Positions 6,762-14,746 of a stretch of DNA of 23,170 bases are shown here, piece after piece. The stretch lies in contig JADDQX010000018.1 of the NCBI GenBank assembly GCA_016781115.1, forward strand, positions 944 to 24,113, given 5' to 3'. Every line of letters begins with the position of its first letter. Position 1 is the stretch's first letter. The notes under the pieces are model-generated. The model ran no database searches and was not told where the DNA came from. It saw only the letters and a program-made list of their open reading frames with translations. Position numbers and translations under genes: made by a program. The stretch is from Actinomycetota bacterium (GTDB lineage Bacteria > Actinomycetota > CADDZG01 > WHSQ01).

Positions 6762-6869
6762 CGGCGGCCCCGCAGCCGCCGGGTGCCGCATCGCCTACCG
6801 GCGCCGACGCCTCGCTTCGCTCGGGGTAAGAACCACGTCGCCGCACGGCGACGACGGACACCCGTCGTC
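6762..6869. other. Cluster of strong hairpins downstream of the vWA gene
   Basis: Within the 241-bp gap, CGGCGGC/GCCGCCG (6762-6768/6775-6781), CGTCGCC/GGCGACG (6836-6842/6847-6853) and GACGACGG/CCGTCGTC (6850-6857/6862-6869) form stems. The last two overlap by 4 nt and are mutually exclusive. None is followed by a T-run, so this may be a Rho-assisted 3' end or a structured RNA. No known riboswitch or ncRNA family was recognised. Confidence 0.4.
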
Positions 6870-6903
6870 TGCTCGTCGCGGTGAGCTGGGTTGTGGGGGC
6901 GGG

Positions 6904-9546
6904 TTAGCGGCGGCGGTATGCGGCCGCGGCCCTCGCGCCGGAGCGAGAGACAGCGAAGAACGCGGCGGCCATGGTCATCACGACGGCCGAGAGGTATAGC
7001 GGAACGGGCGAGGTCTCGCGGCGGCGCTCGGTGTACGAAGACAGCGCCAAGACCTGGTCGTTCTTGAACTGGGCGTACGAGACGGCGACCTGAACCTGCT
7101 CTTGTTCCTGCTTCGCCACCGCGCCCTGAGCCTGAGCGGCCGACTGCGTAGAGGTGACCGTCTCCGGGACCGGGGGAGGCCCCGCCGGGGCGAGCGCGGG
7201 CACGATCACCGGTGCGGGAGGAAACACTGGAACGACCGGCACCGGCATCGGCTGCGGTTCCTCTTTCTGCGGCTTCCGCTTCACGAGGGCGGCGGCCGGG
7301 ATCTTCTGGCACACGACCTTGGCGGTTGCAGATGCGACCGGCGTACCGGAGACCTTCGCGGCCAGCGTCAGGTTGTGCGTCGTTCCCGCGAGGCTGCGAG
7401 GACAGGTGAAGGCGACGTCGAAGCCGAGGCTGTTGCGCTCGGTGACGTCCACCGTCGGGTACAGCGCCGGAGCGACGTCCACGACGCCCTTCTTGTCGCT
7501 GGTGATGAGCTCAACGCTCACGTCTTCGGCTATCGCTTTGACGGTCGCGATGATCGCCGGAGCCAGGTTCAGAACGCCATCGCTCTCCTCGTCGCTGACC
7601 TCGCACACCAGGGGGTCGCCCTTCGCGATCTCGACCGAGCCGTTCCCGTCGCAGTCGACGCCGCCATCGGGCGCGATCGCTTGCGTCTCCTCAGCCATGT
7701 CGGTGAGATCCGCGATTGCCGCGGTCATCCCCTGTGTGCCGTCGACCGCGAGCCCAACCTGGCGGATGCCCTTCGCTCGCAGCGTCGAAGCGACCTGCGC
7801 GAAGGGAGGCGACGGGTGCGCGGCTTGGTCGTGGAAGCCGTAGTCGGTCACGTGGACGATCACAGGCAGCGCGTCGGAGCGGAACTTCGCCCCCTGGCCC
7901 GGGGGCACGCACGGCGGCCTCTCTTCGTTCGGAGACGCGACGCATCCCGGCTCGCCCTCGCCGGTGGCGGCTTGGTAGAGGCCGGTCAGCTGGGATTCTT
8001 CGTAGTCTCCGCGGCCCCCGCCGGAAGACTCGAGCCTCGCCAGAGCCTCGGAGAGCGACTGATCTGCCGGTCCGATCGCGCGGTTCAGCCGGTAGGGGAA
8101 GTCTCCCTGGGTGGGGTCTCCGAAGCCTGGGATCGGGTAATCCTTCACCTCTCCGACCCCGAACTGCACGTCGATCTTCGACGCCGCGAGCGAGTCCGCG
8201 ATCTTCTGCATCCCCCTGCGCAACCCCGCGATCGGACCCTCCATGCTTGCGCTCGTGTCGACCAGGAAGAAGACGTCGAGCGGCGTTGGGTTGGCGGGCA
8301 GAGCGAAGCGGTAGTCCACCTGCTCCGACTTGCCCGCCTTCAGTTTCAGCGTCGTCTGCGCGGGTTGGAGGCTCGTATCGCCGAGCACCTCCGGCGGAGT
8401 CAGGTCGTCGAACCCGGGGATCACGATCTCGTGATTGAGCCCGGTGTATCGCTCGATCGTCAGCGGCGTGAGCCCGAATACCGAAGGCTGCGGGGTCCGG
8501 TCCGCGGTCAGGTTCATGAGGTTCGGCTGCGGATAGTCGGGCGTGATCGTCGCCCAGAACTCCGGCGGCTGGAACCTGTCGACGCGCTTGTTCTGAGACA
8601 CGACCACGTCGTCGGCCTTCGCCCCGTGAGCGATCGAGATGGCGGGACCGCCGGGACCGTTGATCCGGGTCCAGGTTGCGCCGCCGTCGCGCGTGATGCT
8701 GAAGGTCGACGTCTCGGCCTCGTAAGCCATCACGCGCGCCGGTGAGCCGGGAGCATGGAACACGTCCACGATCGGCGTGGGCACGCCGACCTGGTCGAGG
8801 TTGGTCCGCGACGCTCCCGCGTCCAACGACCGCCACAGCCCGTTCGCCCCCCAGGTCCAGAGCTCGTCCGGCGCGAGCGGGTCCACGGCCATGCCCTGGC
8901 TGGCGGCCTGCGAGTCGGCCTTGGTCCTTTTCTCCCACGTGTCTCCGCCGTCGAAGCTCGCGTAGATGTCGTCTTTGAAGGTCGCGGGCGACTCCCTCAC
9001 CTGCAGGTAGACGACGTCCGGGTCGCTGGGCGCGACGTGCAGCCCATACAGCCCTCCTGTGACCGGTGGGAGCCCGTCGATCGTGGTCCTGAAGCGTCCG
9101 TCCTGGCCCCCGGTGATGATGACGTGCGGTCTGACCGCGGGCCCCACCTGCTCGGCCACCAGGATGTAGATCTTGTGGGCAGCCGCGGGATTCTCGGGGA
9201 AGTCGATCGAGACGATGCGCGAGTTCGCGGCCGACACCGGTGCGTCGAGGCGCGGGAGCAGGTCGATCGAGAAGAAAGGCTTCCAGTCGCAACCGGCGTT
9301 TTCCGACTTAAAGATCTGCTCCCCGTTTGAAGCGAGGATGATCGTGGGCACGAGCGGATGCACCGCGTATGCCGTGAGCTGTGCGCCGCCGCGCGTGAAG
9401 GCCGGCGCCGCGATCGAGCTCCACGACCTGCCGCGGTCGATCACGTTGGGGCAGATGGTCTCGGCCGTGCGCGCAGACAGAGCCAGAGGCCCTATTAGCA
9501 GCAGCACAGAAAGGACGGCCACGGCCGCCCTGGTGGCTTTCATCAT
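6904..9546 (-). CDS. Exported, membrane-anchored Asp-box propeller plus vWA-domain protein
   Basis: From ATG 9546 the product is 880 aa. The order is: signal peptide (MMKATRAAVAVLSVLLLIGP to about residue 29); an N-terminal part with Asp-box/BNR repeats (SFDGGDTWEK near 195-205, TRDGGATWTR near 282-292, a weaker RSLDAGAS); and a vWA domain with the MIDAS start D-T-S-A-S-M at 430-435. An EF-hand-like DCDGNG follows at 631-636. Next comes a Pro/Val-rich linker, a Gln/Glu-rich helix and a C-terminal TM segment (PLYLSAVVMTMAAAFFAVSR) ending in RRR. There is no LPXTG. The layout indicates an extracellular metal-dependent adhesion or binding protein held in the membrane. Ligand unknown. The same frame is open upstream to 10071, but that part overlaps the LVIVD gene on the same strand and lies before the signal peptide, so it is rejected. 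Confidence 0.85.
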   Translation of the reverse strand: MMKATRAAVAVLSVLLLIGPLALSARTAETICPNVIDRGRSWSSIAAPAFTRGGAQLTAYAVHPLVPTIILASNGEQIFKSENAGCDWKPFFSIDLLPRLDAPVSAANSRIVSIDFPENPAAAHKIYILVAEQVGPAVRPHVIITGGQDGRFRTTIDGLPPVTGGLYGLHVAPSDPDVVYLQVRESPATFKDDIYASFDGGDTWEKRTKADSQAASQGMAVDPLAPDELWTWGANGLWRSLDAGASRTNLDQVGVPTPIVDVFHAPGSPARVMAYEAETSTFSITRDGGATWTRINGPGGPAISIAHGAKADDVVVSQNKRVDRFQPPEFWATITPDYPQPNLMNLTADRTPQPSVFGLTPLTIERYTGLNHEIVIPGFDDLTPPEVLGDTSLQPAQTTLKLKAGKSEQVDYRFALPANPTPLDVFFLVDTSASMEGPIAGLRRGMQKIADSLAASKIDVQFGVGEVKDYPIPGFGDPTQGDFPYRLNRAIGPADQSLSEALARLESSGGGRGDYEESQLTGLYQAATGEGEPGCVASPNEERPPCVPPGQGAKFRSDALPVIVHVTDYGFHDQAAHPSPPFAQVASTLRAKGIRQVGLAVDGTQGMTAAIADLTDMAEETQAIAPDGGVDCDGNGSVEIAKGDPLVCEVSDEESDGVLNLAPAIIATVKAIAEDVSVELITSDKKGVVDVAPALYPTVDVTERNSLGFDVAFTCPRSLAGTTHNLTLAAKVSGTPVASATAKVVCQKIPAAALVKRKPQKEEPQPMPVPVVPVFPPAPVIVPALAPAGPPPVPETVTSTQSAAQAQGAVAKQEQEQVQVAVSYAQFKNDQVLALSSYTERRRETSPVPLYLSAVVMTMAAAFFAVSRSGARAAAAYRRR

Positions 9547-9613
9547 CTCGAGCCTAGGTTCTCCGTGGCCATCCCCACTCCTGGCGTGCGGCGTGGCCGA
9601 TAGCAGCAAAGAG

Positions 9614-9643
9614 AAAGGCCCCGGGGGAAACCCGGGGCCTTTT
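9614..9643 (-). terminator. Strong Rho-independent terminator after the LVIVD-repeat gene
   Basis: A 12-bp perfect stem (AAAGGCCCCGGG, 9614-9625, with 9631-9642) around a 5-nt loop is followed on the minus strand by a pyrimidine-rich TCTCTTT tract. It ends the LVIVD gene transcript 22 nt after its stop codon, and T-runs make it potentially bidirectional. Confidence 0.88.
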
Positions 9644-9664
9644 CGCTGTACGAGTGGGAGAGGC

Positions 9665-10882
9665 TTACTTGACGATCTTGAAGACGTCGAAGCCTCGGTT
9701 GATGTCGTTCGAGAAGATGTAGGGGCCCTTGTAGAACTTCGAGCTCCAGGTGTTCCCGCCGTCCGGCTGGAACCAACCCAGCTCCTTGACGCCCATCTCC
9801 CGCTCGCCGAACGTGGCGCCGTTCGGGGAGGAGACGTCGAGGTAGCGGGTCCCGGCGGTGTACCAGGAGATCGCCACCTTCTTCCCGTCGTCGGAGATGT
9901 CGAAGACGTGGGCCGTGCAGCCGCCCAAACCGCCCTGGTCGTCACGGGCGAACAGGACCTCGCCCGGCTCGTAGATGCCGGTGAGCACCGGTACCGTGTC
10001 GCCCTGGAGCGAGTAGAAGTAGAGCGCACCGCCCGGGCACGGATATGGGCCGCCACCGCCGCCCTCGTCACCGATGATCAGGCCCTTGCTGTCCGGCGTG
10101 AACTTCGCGTCGTGCGTGATCGAGCAGCCGGGGCACTGCATGACGAACTTGAGAGTCGGCTTGGCCGGATCGGTGGTGTCGAACAGCTCGAACGTGTCGA
10201 TACCTGCGGTCACCGCCATCGTGCCCTTCTTGTTGAAGGAAATATCGTGGGGGCTGAGCCCGGGCGTGACGACCGCGCCGATCTTCTCGGGCTTCGCAGG
10301 GTTCTTGATGGACCAGATCTCGATCTCACCGGGTCTGGTGAGGTCGGAGTCGGAGTTGTAGAGGAACGGCTTCGTGGGGTGGACCGTCGTGTTGTGCGAG
10401 CCGCGAGCGATCTCACCGAACCCGATCGGCTTCGGCTTCTTGGGGTTCGAGATGTCGACGGTCATGAAGCCCTTCTTGCCCACGGCAAGGCAGGACTCGG
10501 GGCCACCGGCAGAGTCGGCCGCCATGATCACTGTCTTGTTGTCGTGGCTGATCTGGATGTCGTTCTGGTAGACCGGGCACTTCAGCCAGGCGACCTCTTT
10601 GGGCTTCTCCGGGTTCGTGATGTCGATCACGTGAAGACCACCGCCGTCCTCGACGGAGGCGAAGGAGCCGGTGAACGCGTAGTCGCGGCCCTTGATGGTG
10701 GTGAACTCCATGTCGGAGCCGCTGGCGTAGGGGACGTTCGCGATCAGCTTCAGTCCCTTGCCCTCGCCCTTAAGTGGAGCCGAGTCCTGACGCGCTCCGG
10801 CAGCCGAGCCGAGCGAGCCGAGGATCATCCCGGCCACCGCGGTTGTGGCTACGAGCGCCTTCCTGCCGAGCAACGCTTTCAT
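9665..10882 (-). CDS. Secreted LVIVD-repeat beta-propeller protein
   Basis: The protein is 405 aa from ATG 10880-10882 with AGGGAGAG as SD. The N-terminus MKALLGRKALVATTAVAGMI... is a Sec signal peptide ending near residue 30 (SAAGA). The mature protein repeats the LVIVD pattern about six or seven times: GLHVIDITNPEKPKEVA, GFMTVDISNPKKPKPIG, EIEIWSIKNPAKPEKIG, TFELFDTTDPAKPTLKF, with interspersed HNTTVHP, SPHDIS, ITHDAKF and AHVFDIS blade motifs. LVIVD proteins are extracellular propellers of unknown ligand. Several Cys residues (CPVYQND, CPGCS, PYPCPG) could form disulfides. It lies between two other exported-protein genes on the same strand, each unit ending with its own hairpin, so they are separate but perhaps functionally linked. 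Confidence 0.92.
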   Translation of the reverse strand: MKALLGRKALVATTAVAGMILGSLGSAAGARQDSAPLKGEGKGLKLIANVPYASGSDMEFTTIKGRDYAFTGSFASVEDGGGLHVIDITNPEKPKEVAWLKCPVYQNDIQISHDNKTVIMAADSAGGPESCLAVGKKGFMTVDISNPKKPKPIGFGEIARGSHNTTVHPTKPFLYNSDSDLTRPGEIEIWSIKNPAKPEKIGAVVTPGLSPHDISFNKKGTMAVTAGIDTFELFDTTDPAKPTLKFVMQCPGCSITHDAKFTPDSKGLIIGDEGGGGGPYPCPGGALYFYSLQGDTVPVLTGIYEPGEVLFARDDQGGLGGCTAHVFDISDDGKKVAISWYTAGTRYLDVSSPNGATFGEREMGVKELGWFQPDGGNTWSSKFYKGPYIFSNDINRGFDVFKIVK

Positions 10883-11005
10883 CGTTTCTCTCCCTGTCGA
10901 GATGACTGGATATAGGTCTGTGGAGGCTTGATTCGCCGCCTCGGGAGGGTGTCCTGCCTGGTCAGGCGCGTCATTTTCGGCACATGGGCGGGATCCGAAC
11001 GCGCA

Positions 11006-11031
11006 GAAGGGGAGGCCGAAGCCTCCCCTTC
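11006..11031 (-). terminator. Hairpin terminator after the 234-aa secreted protein gene
   Basis: GAAGGGGAGGC (11006-11016) and its perfect complement (11021-11031) make an 11-bp stem. On the transcribed minus strand it is capped by a UUCG tetraloop. It lies 18 nt after the stop codon. The U-tract is poor, so termination strength is uncertain. Confidence 0.75.
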
Positions 11032-11048
11032 CAGGTGTTCTAACGCTG

Positions 11049-11753
11049 CTACTTCTTGCCGCTGGAGACGACGAACGTCTTGGTGACCGTGAGGGTGTCC
11101 ATCGGCATAGCGCTGCTGGTGAAGAAAGCCGACGGAGCCGCGCTGATCGAGCCTCCGAAGATGTTGGTTCCGGGGGTGATCTTCGAGCCCGGCTTCGCGT
11201 TGATGAGCTGCATCGGGACGGTGACGGTGATCGTCGCCTTGGCAGCGTCGAACACCCCCTGGACGATGCCTACCTCCTCGCAGATCGTGACGTTCGCTTC
11301 GTTGGCGGCGCAGTTGGCACGTACGAAGAACGGCTGCATCCCCGGGTTGCGGGGCGGGGGGCACTGTCCCGAGGTGGGGTCGCACACGCCGCGGCTGAAG
11401 TTGGTGAACTTGCCGTCGAGCTGGACCTCGTTGCCGTCCACGTTCAGGTACCAGCTGTAGCGGCTGACTTCGGGAGCGCCGCCCGTCGGAGGCAGGCTGT
11501 TGAGCCCGATGATGAAGTCGATCTTGTCCTTGCCGTTCATGGCCATGCTGGCAGAGGTCAGGTCCTGTCCGAGGGCATCGCCGATCGGCGAGAGTGCCGT
11601 GTCGACGGACTCTCCCCAGTCCCCCTTGGCGTCTTCGCCGACGACCTGTGGCCCGGACGCCTTCTTGCCGGCCGAGGCCGGGGTCGAGGTGCCGACGAGG
11701 GCTGCGGCAAGCAGCCCGCTCAAGAGCACCGGAACGATCGCCTTGCGCTTCAT
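11049..11753 (-). CDS. Secreted protein of unknown function
   Basis: ATG 11753 is preceded by AAGGAGAAGGAAGAG, a clear SD region. The 234-aa product starts MKRKAIVPVLLSGLLAAALV with a predicted Sec cleavage after ASA (residue 28). The mature part is rich in Gly, Ser, Thr, Val and alternating hydrophobics (KIDFIIGLNSLPP, SRYSWYLNVDGNEVQLDGKF, KATITVTVPMQLI, TLTVTKTFVV), suggesting an all-beta sandwich. Four Cys residues (CDPTSGQC; NCAANEANVTIC) could form two disulfides. I do not recognise the family. It is divergent from the M28 peptidase gene (166-bp shared promoter region) and upstream of the LVIVD gene. A structural or accessory role at the cell surface is inference only. Confidence 0.85.
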   Translation of the reverse strand: MKRKAIVPVLLSGLLAAALVGTSTPASAGKKASGPQVVGEDAKGDWGESVDTALSPIGDALGQDLTSASMAMNGKDKIDFIIGLNSLPPTGGAPEVSRYSWYLNVDGNEVQLDGKFTNFSRGVCDPTSGQCPPPRNPGMQPFFVRANCAANEANVTICEEVGIVQGVFDAAKATITVTVPMQLINAKPGSKITPGTNIFGGSISAAPSAFFTSSAMPMDTLTVTKTFVVSSGKK

Positions 11754-11919
11754 CTCTTCCTTCTCCTTGTGAGCGTGTGAGTCCGCCTATTGACCCTCAG
11801 GTTCGACGGCGCGTGACTTCTTCCTGCCGGCCTAGAAACCGGCGTCTCTGAGCAGGGGACCGAGGGGCCGCGGCGAAATTAAGGCGCAGCGGACAACAAC
11901 ACCTCAGGGGGCTTCCATC

Positions 11920-12960
11920 ATGATCTCGAGCGTCAGGCGGCTTCTGGCCGTAACGGTTGCCGGAGCCGTTCTGGTTCCGGCCTTCATCGCGGGCGGCGCC
12001 GGCACCGCCGTCGGTAAGGCGTCGGCGGGACCGAAGCTGTTCGACCTCGACAAGGCCCCCAAGCCGAACGTCACCGGCAAGGAGATCATCAACGGCCTCG
12101 AGGAGTACGTGGACAAGTTCCCGATGCGCCACAACGGGCTCCCCAACAATGTCGCCGCCGCCGAGTTCCTGGCCAAGGAAGCCAAGGGGTACGGCTTCAA
12201 GACCACGATCCGCAAGTTCGAGGTGGGCACGCCATCGCGCACGGTGCGGGTCGTCGAGTCGGTGAAGCGAGGGACGAAGAAGCCGAACGAGTGGATCGCT
12301 TTCATCTCCCACTACGACGTCGTCGCCGGAGGCGGCTTCACGGTTCAGGGCGCGTACGACGACGGCAGCGGGACGAACATGATGCGCTACTTCGGAAAGG
12401 CGTTCTCGAAGGTGAAGACGAACCGATCGATAGCGCTGCTGTGGTTCGACGCCGAGGAGAACGGGTTGCTCGCGTCACAGGCGTACGCGGACTACCTGGA
12501 GAAGAAGGGTCAGAAGATCCACGCCGGCCTCGGCTTCGACATGGTGGGCATCGGCTACCCCGCTCGCTACTGCATCTGCATCTACCACGGGCCCATGCCG
12601 GAGGACGCGGCTCTGGCCGTGCCGATCATCAAGCACGTGAACTTCGACTACCTGAAGTTCCCCGAAGGCGACGGAGGCAGGGCCGCCACTCAGAAGTGGC
12701 CGCTCGGCACCGACGGGCACATCTGCAGCTGCGGGCCGAACATCCGCAACTCCGACGAGTCCAACTTCGCCGAGAAGGGTTGGTTCACGATGCGCTGGAC
12801 CGGCATGCGTACCGCGTTCGACTACCCCGGCTATCACCAGCCATGGGACACGGTTCCGTTCATGGAGGCCGTGGCCGGCGGGCGAGAGAACCTCGAGCAG
12901 GGGACCGAGAACACCTTCAAGTCGGCCTGGTACACGACCTTCGTCCTAGACAACCTCTAA
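11920..12960 (+). CDS. Secreted M28-family zinc metallopeptidase
   Basis: The 346-aa protein starts at ATG 11920 after an AGGGGG SD. MISSVRRLLAVTVAGAVLVP... is a signal peptide ending near residue 30-36. All M28 co-catalytic zinc ligands are visible: H131 (SHYDVV, with D133), D148 of GAYDDGSGT as bridging Asp, the catalytic and ligand Glu pair E179-E180 (DAEENGLLAS), D207 (GFDMVG) and H306 (YHQPWDT). The family comprises di-zinc aminopeptidases and carboxypeptidases acting on exported substrates. Two Cys-rich spots (RYCICIY; HICSC) may be disulfides. It is divergent from the secreted 234-aa protein. A convergent hairpin with the 54-aa gene ends it. Substrate unknown. Confidence 0.93.
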   Translation: MISSVRRLLAVTVAGAVLVPAFIAGGAGTAVGKASAGPKLFDLDKAPKPNVTGKEIINGLEEYVDKFPMRHNGLPNNVAAAEFLAKEAKGYGFKTTIRKFEVGTPSRTVRVVESVKRGTKKPNEWIAFISHYDVVAGGGFTVQGAYDDGSGTNMMRYFGKAFSKVKTNRSIALLWFDAEENGLLASQAYADYLEKKGQKIHAGLGFDMVGIGYPARYCICIYHGPMPEDAALAVPIIKHVNFDYLKFPEGDGGRAATQKWPLGTDGHICSCGPNIRNSDESNFAEKGWFTMRWTGMRTAFDYPGYHQPWDTVPFMEAVAGGRENLEQGTENTFKSAWYTTFVLDNL

Positions 12961-12966
12961 ACCCGG

Positions 12967-13021
12967 ACGGTTTGAGGCGCGCGAACGGTCGCATAGTGGC
13001 CACACGCGCGCTCAAAACCGG
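12967..13021. terminator. Bidirectional hairpin between the M28 gene and the 54-aa gene
   Basis: CGGTTTGAGGCGCGCG (12967-12982) pairs with CGCGCGCTCAAAACCG in 13005-13021 with one or two bulged bases and a loop of about 20 nt. It lies 6 nt after the M28 stop and immediately after the stop of the minus-strand small gene. Confidence 0.65.
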
Positions 13022-13022
13022 A

Positions 13023-13187
13023 TTAGGAGCCGGAGCGGAAGGCGTCGGCGACGGAGGGGCCGCCAGCGGCGTCGTCGTCGCCCGGCGGGATCGACTGCGA
13101 GTGATCTTCAGAGCCCTCGTTGATGTTGTCGAGGTTGTCTGCGCTGCTCTTCGGGTCGTCCGCCGGTAGTTCGTCGGATCTGGGCAT
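13023..13187 (-). CDS. Small acidic protein, 54 aa
   Basis: On the minus strand, ATG 13187 is preceded by GAAAGGA with good spacing. The frame runs 54 codons (MPRSDELPADDPKSSADNLD...VADAFRSGS) to a TAA at 13023. Composition is strongly acidic and hydrophilic (many Asp, Ser, Gly, Pro), with no signal peptide or TM segment, so it is probably disordered. The SD, the terminating hairpin just after the stop and GC-rich third positions support a real gene. Family unknown. Confidence 0.6.
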   Translation of the reverse strand: MPRSDELPADDPKSSADNLDNINEGSEDHSQSIPPGDDDAAGGPSVADAFRSGS

Positions 13188-13265
13188 GGGTCATCCTTTC
13201 GTCGCGGGCCTCGGCTTGTTCCTACCCGGTGAGGCGGACGACAAGCCAGGAGGCGGCGCAGCGGA

Positions 13266-13309
13266 ATTCACTGCCCGTTCGCACGCGGCTAACGATGCGT
13301 TAACCAATG
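13266..13309 (+). promoter_or_regulatory. PHO-box-like array upstream of phoX (four 11-bp units)
   Basis: Four consecutive 11-bp units start at 13266, 13277, 13288 and 13299. Their conserved 7-mers are ATTCACT, GTTCGCA, GCTAACG and GTTAACC, each followed by a 4-nt spacer. This is the direct-repeat phasing of PhoP/PhoB-type binding sites (GTTCACC-N4 in Streptomyces). A -10 candidate TACGAT (13326-13331) follows 16 bp after the array. Confidence 0.65.
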
Positions 13310-13359
13310 GCGCTCTACCTTCCCTTACGATCTATTCATCTCCGATCGAAGGTGGAGCG

Positions 13360-14676
13360 ATGCCGCTTAGCAGAAGAGACTTCCTCGTTAGAACCGCCGC
13401 CACGGCGGGTGGACTCGCTCTCGCGGGCCCCCTGGGAGCGTTCCGGCAACGCGTCGCCGAAGGAGCCTCGGTCGAGGCACGCGGCTACGGCCCCCTCGTG
13501 GACAAGGGCGCGCTGTCGCTCCCGAAGGGCTTCCGCTTCAAGATCATCTCCCGCGAGGGCGATCCCATGACCGACGGCAATCCCACGCCCAGCGCCTTCG
13601 ATGGGATGGCGACGTTCAGGGGCCGCAACGGGAACACGGTGTTGATCCGCAATCACGAGAACCGCGGCCTGCCGAGCGAGATCCCCGTCGTGGTTCCCGT
13701 CGAGATGCGGTACGACGCTGTGCCGTTGGCGAACGGCGGGTGCACCAAGCTCGTCGTCAACGAGAAGCTGGAGGTCATCAGGAGCTTCGCGGTCCTCGGT
13801 GGGACCATCACCAACTGTGCGGGGGGCAAGACGCCCTGGGACAGTTGGATCACGTGCGAAGAGCAGTTCGTCATGGGCGAGGAGCCACACGGCTACAGCT
13901 TCGAGATCCCGGCGCGCAAGAAGGGGGCAACGAAGCCGGAGCCGATCGTCGGAGCCGGCCGCTTCGTCCACGAGGCCGTCGCGTGGCACCGCGGCGCGCT
14001 GTACGAGACCGAGGACCAGGGCGACTCGTCCTTCTACCGCTACCTCCCCGACACCCAGCCCACGAAAGCCGGCGACCTCGCGAAGAGCACGGGGCCGCTG
14101 CAGGCACTGATGATCAAGGGGCAGCCGACGGCGGACACCCGCTCCGGGTGGCCGCTCGGGCGGGCGTTCCCGGTCACGTGGGTCGAGATCGACGAGCCGA
14201 ATCCCTCCAGCGATACCGTTCGCGACCAGGCTCAGGCAAAAGGCGCCGCGATCTTTGCTCGCGAGGAAGGGATCTGGGTCGTGAGCGGCAAGATCTACTT
14301 CGACTGCACCTCGGGAGGCGACGCCGGTCTCGGGCAGATCTGGGAGTACGACCCGCGGAAGACGACGCTCACCCTGGTCTTCGAGTCCAAGAGCAAAGAC
14401 GAGCTCAGCAACCCGGACAACCTCACGCCGTCTCCTCTCACGGGAGACATCTTCCTGTGCGAGGACACGGGTGCGCCTCTGTTCGTGCGCGGCCTCACAC
14501 CGGACGGACGCATCTTCGACTTCGCGAAGGCGAACGAGCAGGAGAGCGAGTTCTGCGGTGCTTGTTTCTCACCGGATGGAAGGACCCTCTTCGTCAACCA
14601 GCAAGGAGGTCGTCGGGGAGGTTTCGGTAACAGCGCCGGGAGGACCTACGCGATCAGGGGGCCGTGGGCCGGCTGA
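13360..14676 (+). CDS. phoX: Tat-exported PhoX-family alkaline phosphatase (DUF839)
   Basis: ATG 13360 follows GGTGGAG and gives 438 aa. The N-terminus MPLSRRDFLVRTAATAGGLA has the twin-arginine motif SRRDFL (4-9), so export is folded via Tat, as known for PhoX. Family features include LPKGFRFKIISREGDPMTDG, FDGMATF, RNHENRG, GGCTKLVV, GGTITNCAGGKTPWDSWITCEEQ, FVHEAVAWHRGALYETED and CGACFSPDGRTLFVNQQ. PhoX enzymes are monomeric Ca/Fe-dependent phosphatases that release phosphate from organic esters outside the cell. The frame is open further upstream to 13120, but that extension crosses the promoter and the 54-aa gene and would bury the Tat signal. Expression is probably controlled by the repeat array at 13266-13309 and linked to the adjacent pst genes. 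Confidence 0.93.
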   Translation: MPLSRRDFLVRTAATAGGLALAGPLGAFRQRVAEGASVEARGYGPLVDKGALSLPKGFRFKIISREGDPMTDGNPTPSAFDGMATFRGRNGNTVLIRNHENRGLPSEIPVVVPVEMRYDAVPLANGGCTKLVVNEKLEVIRSFAVLGGTITNCAGGKTPWDSWITCEEQFVMGEEPHGYSFEIPARKKGATKPEPIVGAGRFVHEAVAWHRGALYETEDQGDSSFYRYLPDTQPTKAGDLAKSTGPLQALMIKGQPTADTRSGWPLGRAFPVTWVEIDEPNPSSDTVRDQAQAKGAAIFAREEGIWVVSGKIYFDCTSGGDAGLGQIWEYDPRKTTLTLVFESKSKDELSNPDNLTPSPLTGDIFLCEDTGAPLFVRGLTPDGRIFDFAKANEQESEFCGACFSPDGRTLFVNQQGGRRGGFGNSAGRTYAIRGPWAG

Positions 14677-14746
14677 CGAGCCGCTGGTCGTGGAACATGT
14701 GTGCTCTTTGGTCACGTCGCTCTTGAGCTCGAGGTGAACGAGGAGA

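Noticed and set aside
7102..8745. 547-aa plus-strand open frame
   Set aside because: Arg/Asp-rich low-complexity antisense shadow of the vWA gene; no SD or recognisable domain.
9547..10071. Upstream extension of the vWA protein frame to 10071 (1055 aa)
   Set aside because: It overlaps the well-supported LVIVD gene on the same strand, crosses its terminator, and would place the signal peptide in the middle of the protein.
9173..10915. 580-aa plus-strand open frame
   Set aside because: Antisense across two real genes and the terminator between them; composition is typical of a GC-rich shadow frame.
11754..11919. Possible c-di-AMP or other riboswitch in the M28/secreted protein divergent region
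   Set aside because: A GCCGG/CCGGC hairpin and GGGGACC-like bases are present, but the conserved core of known riboswitch classes is missing.
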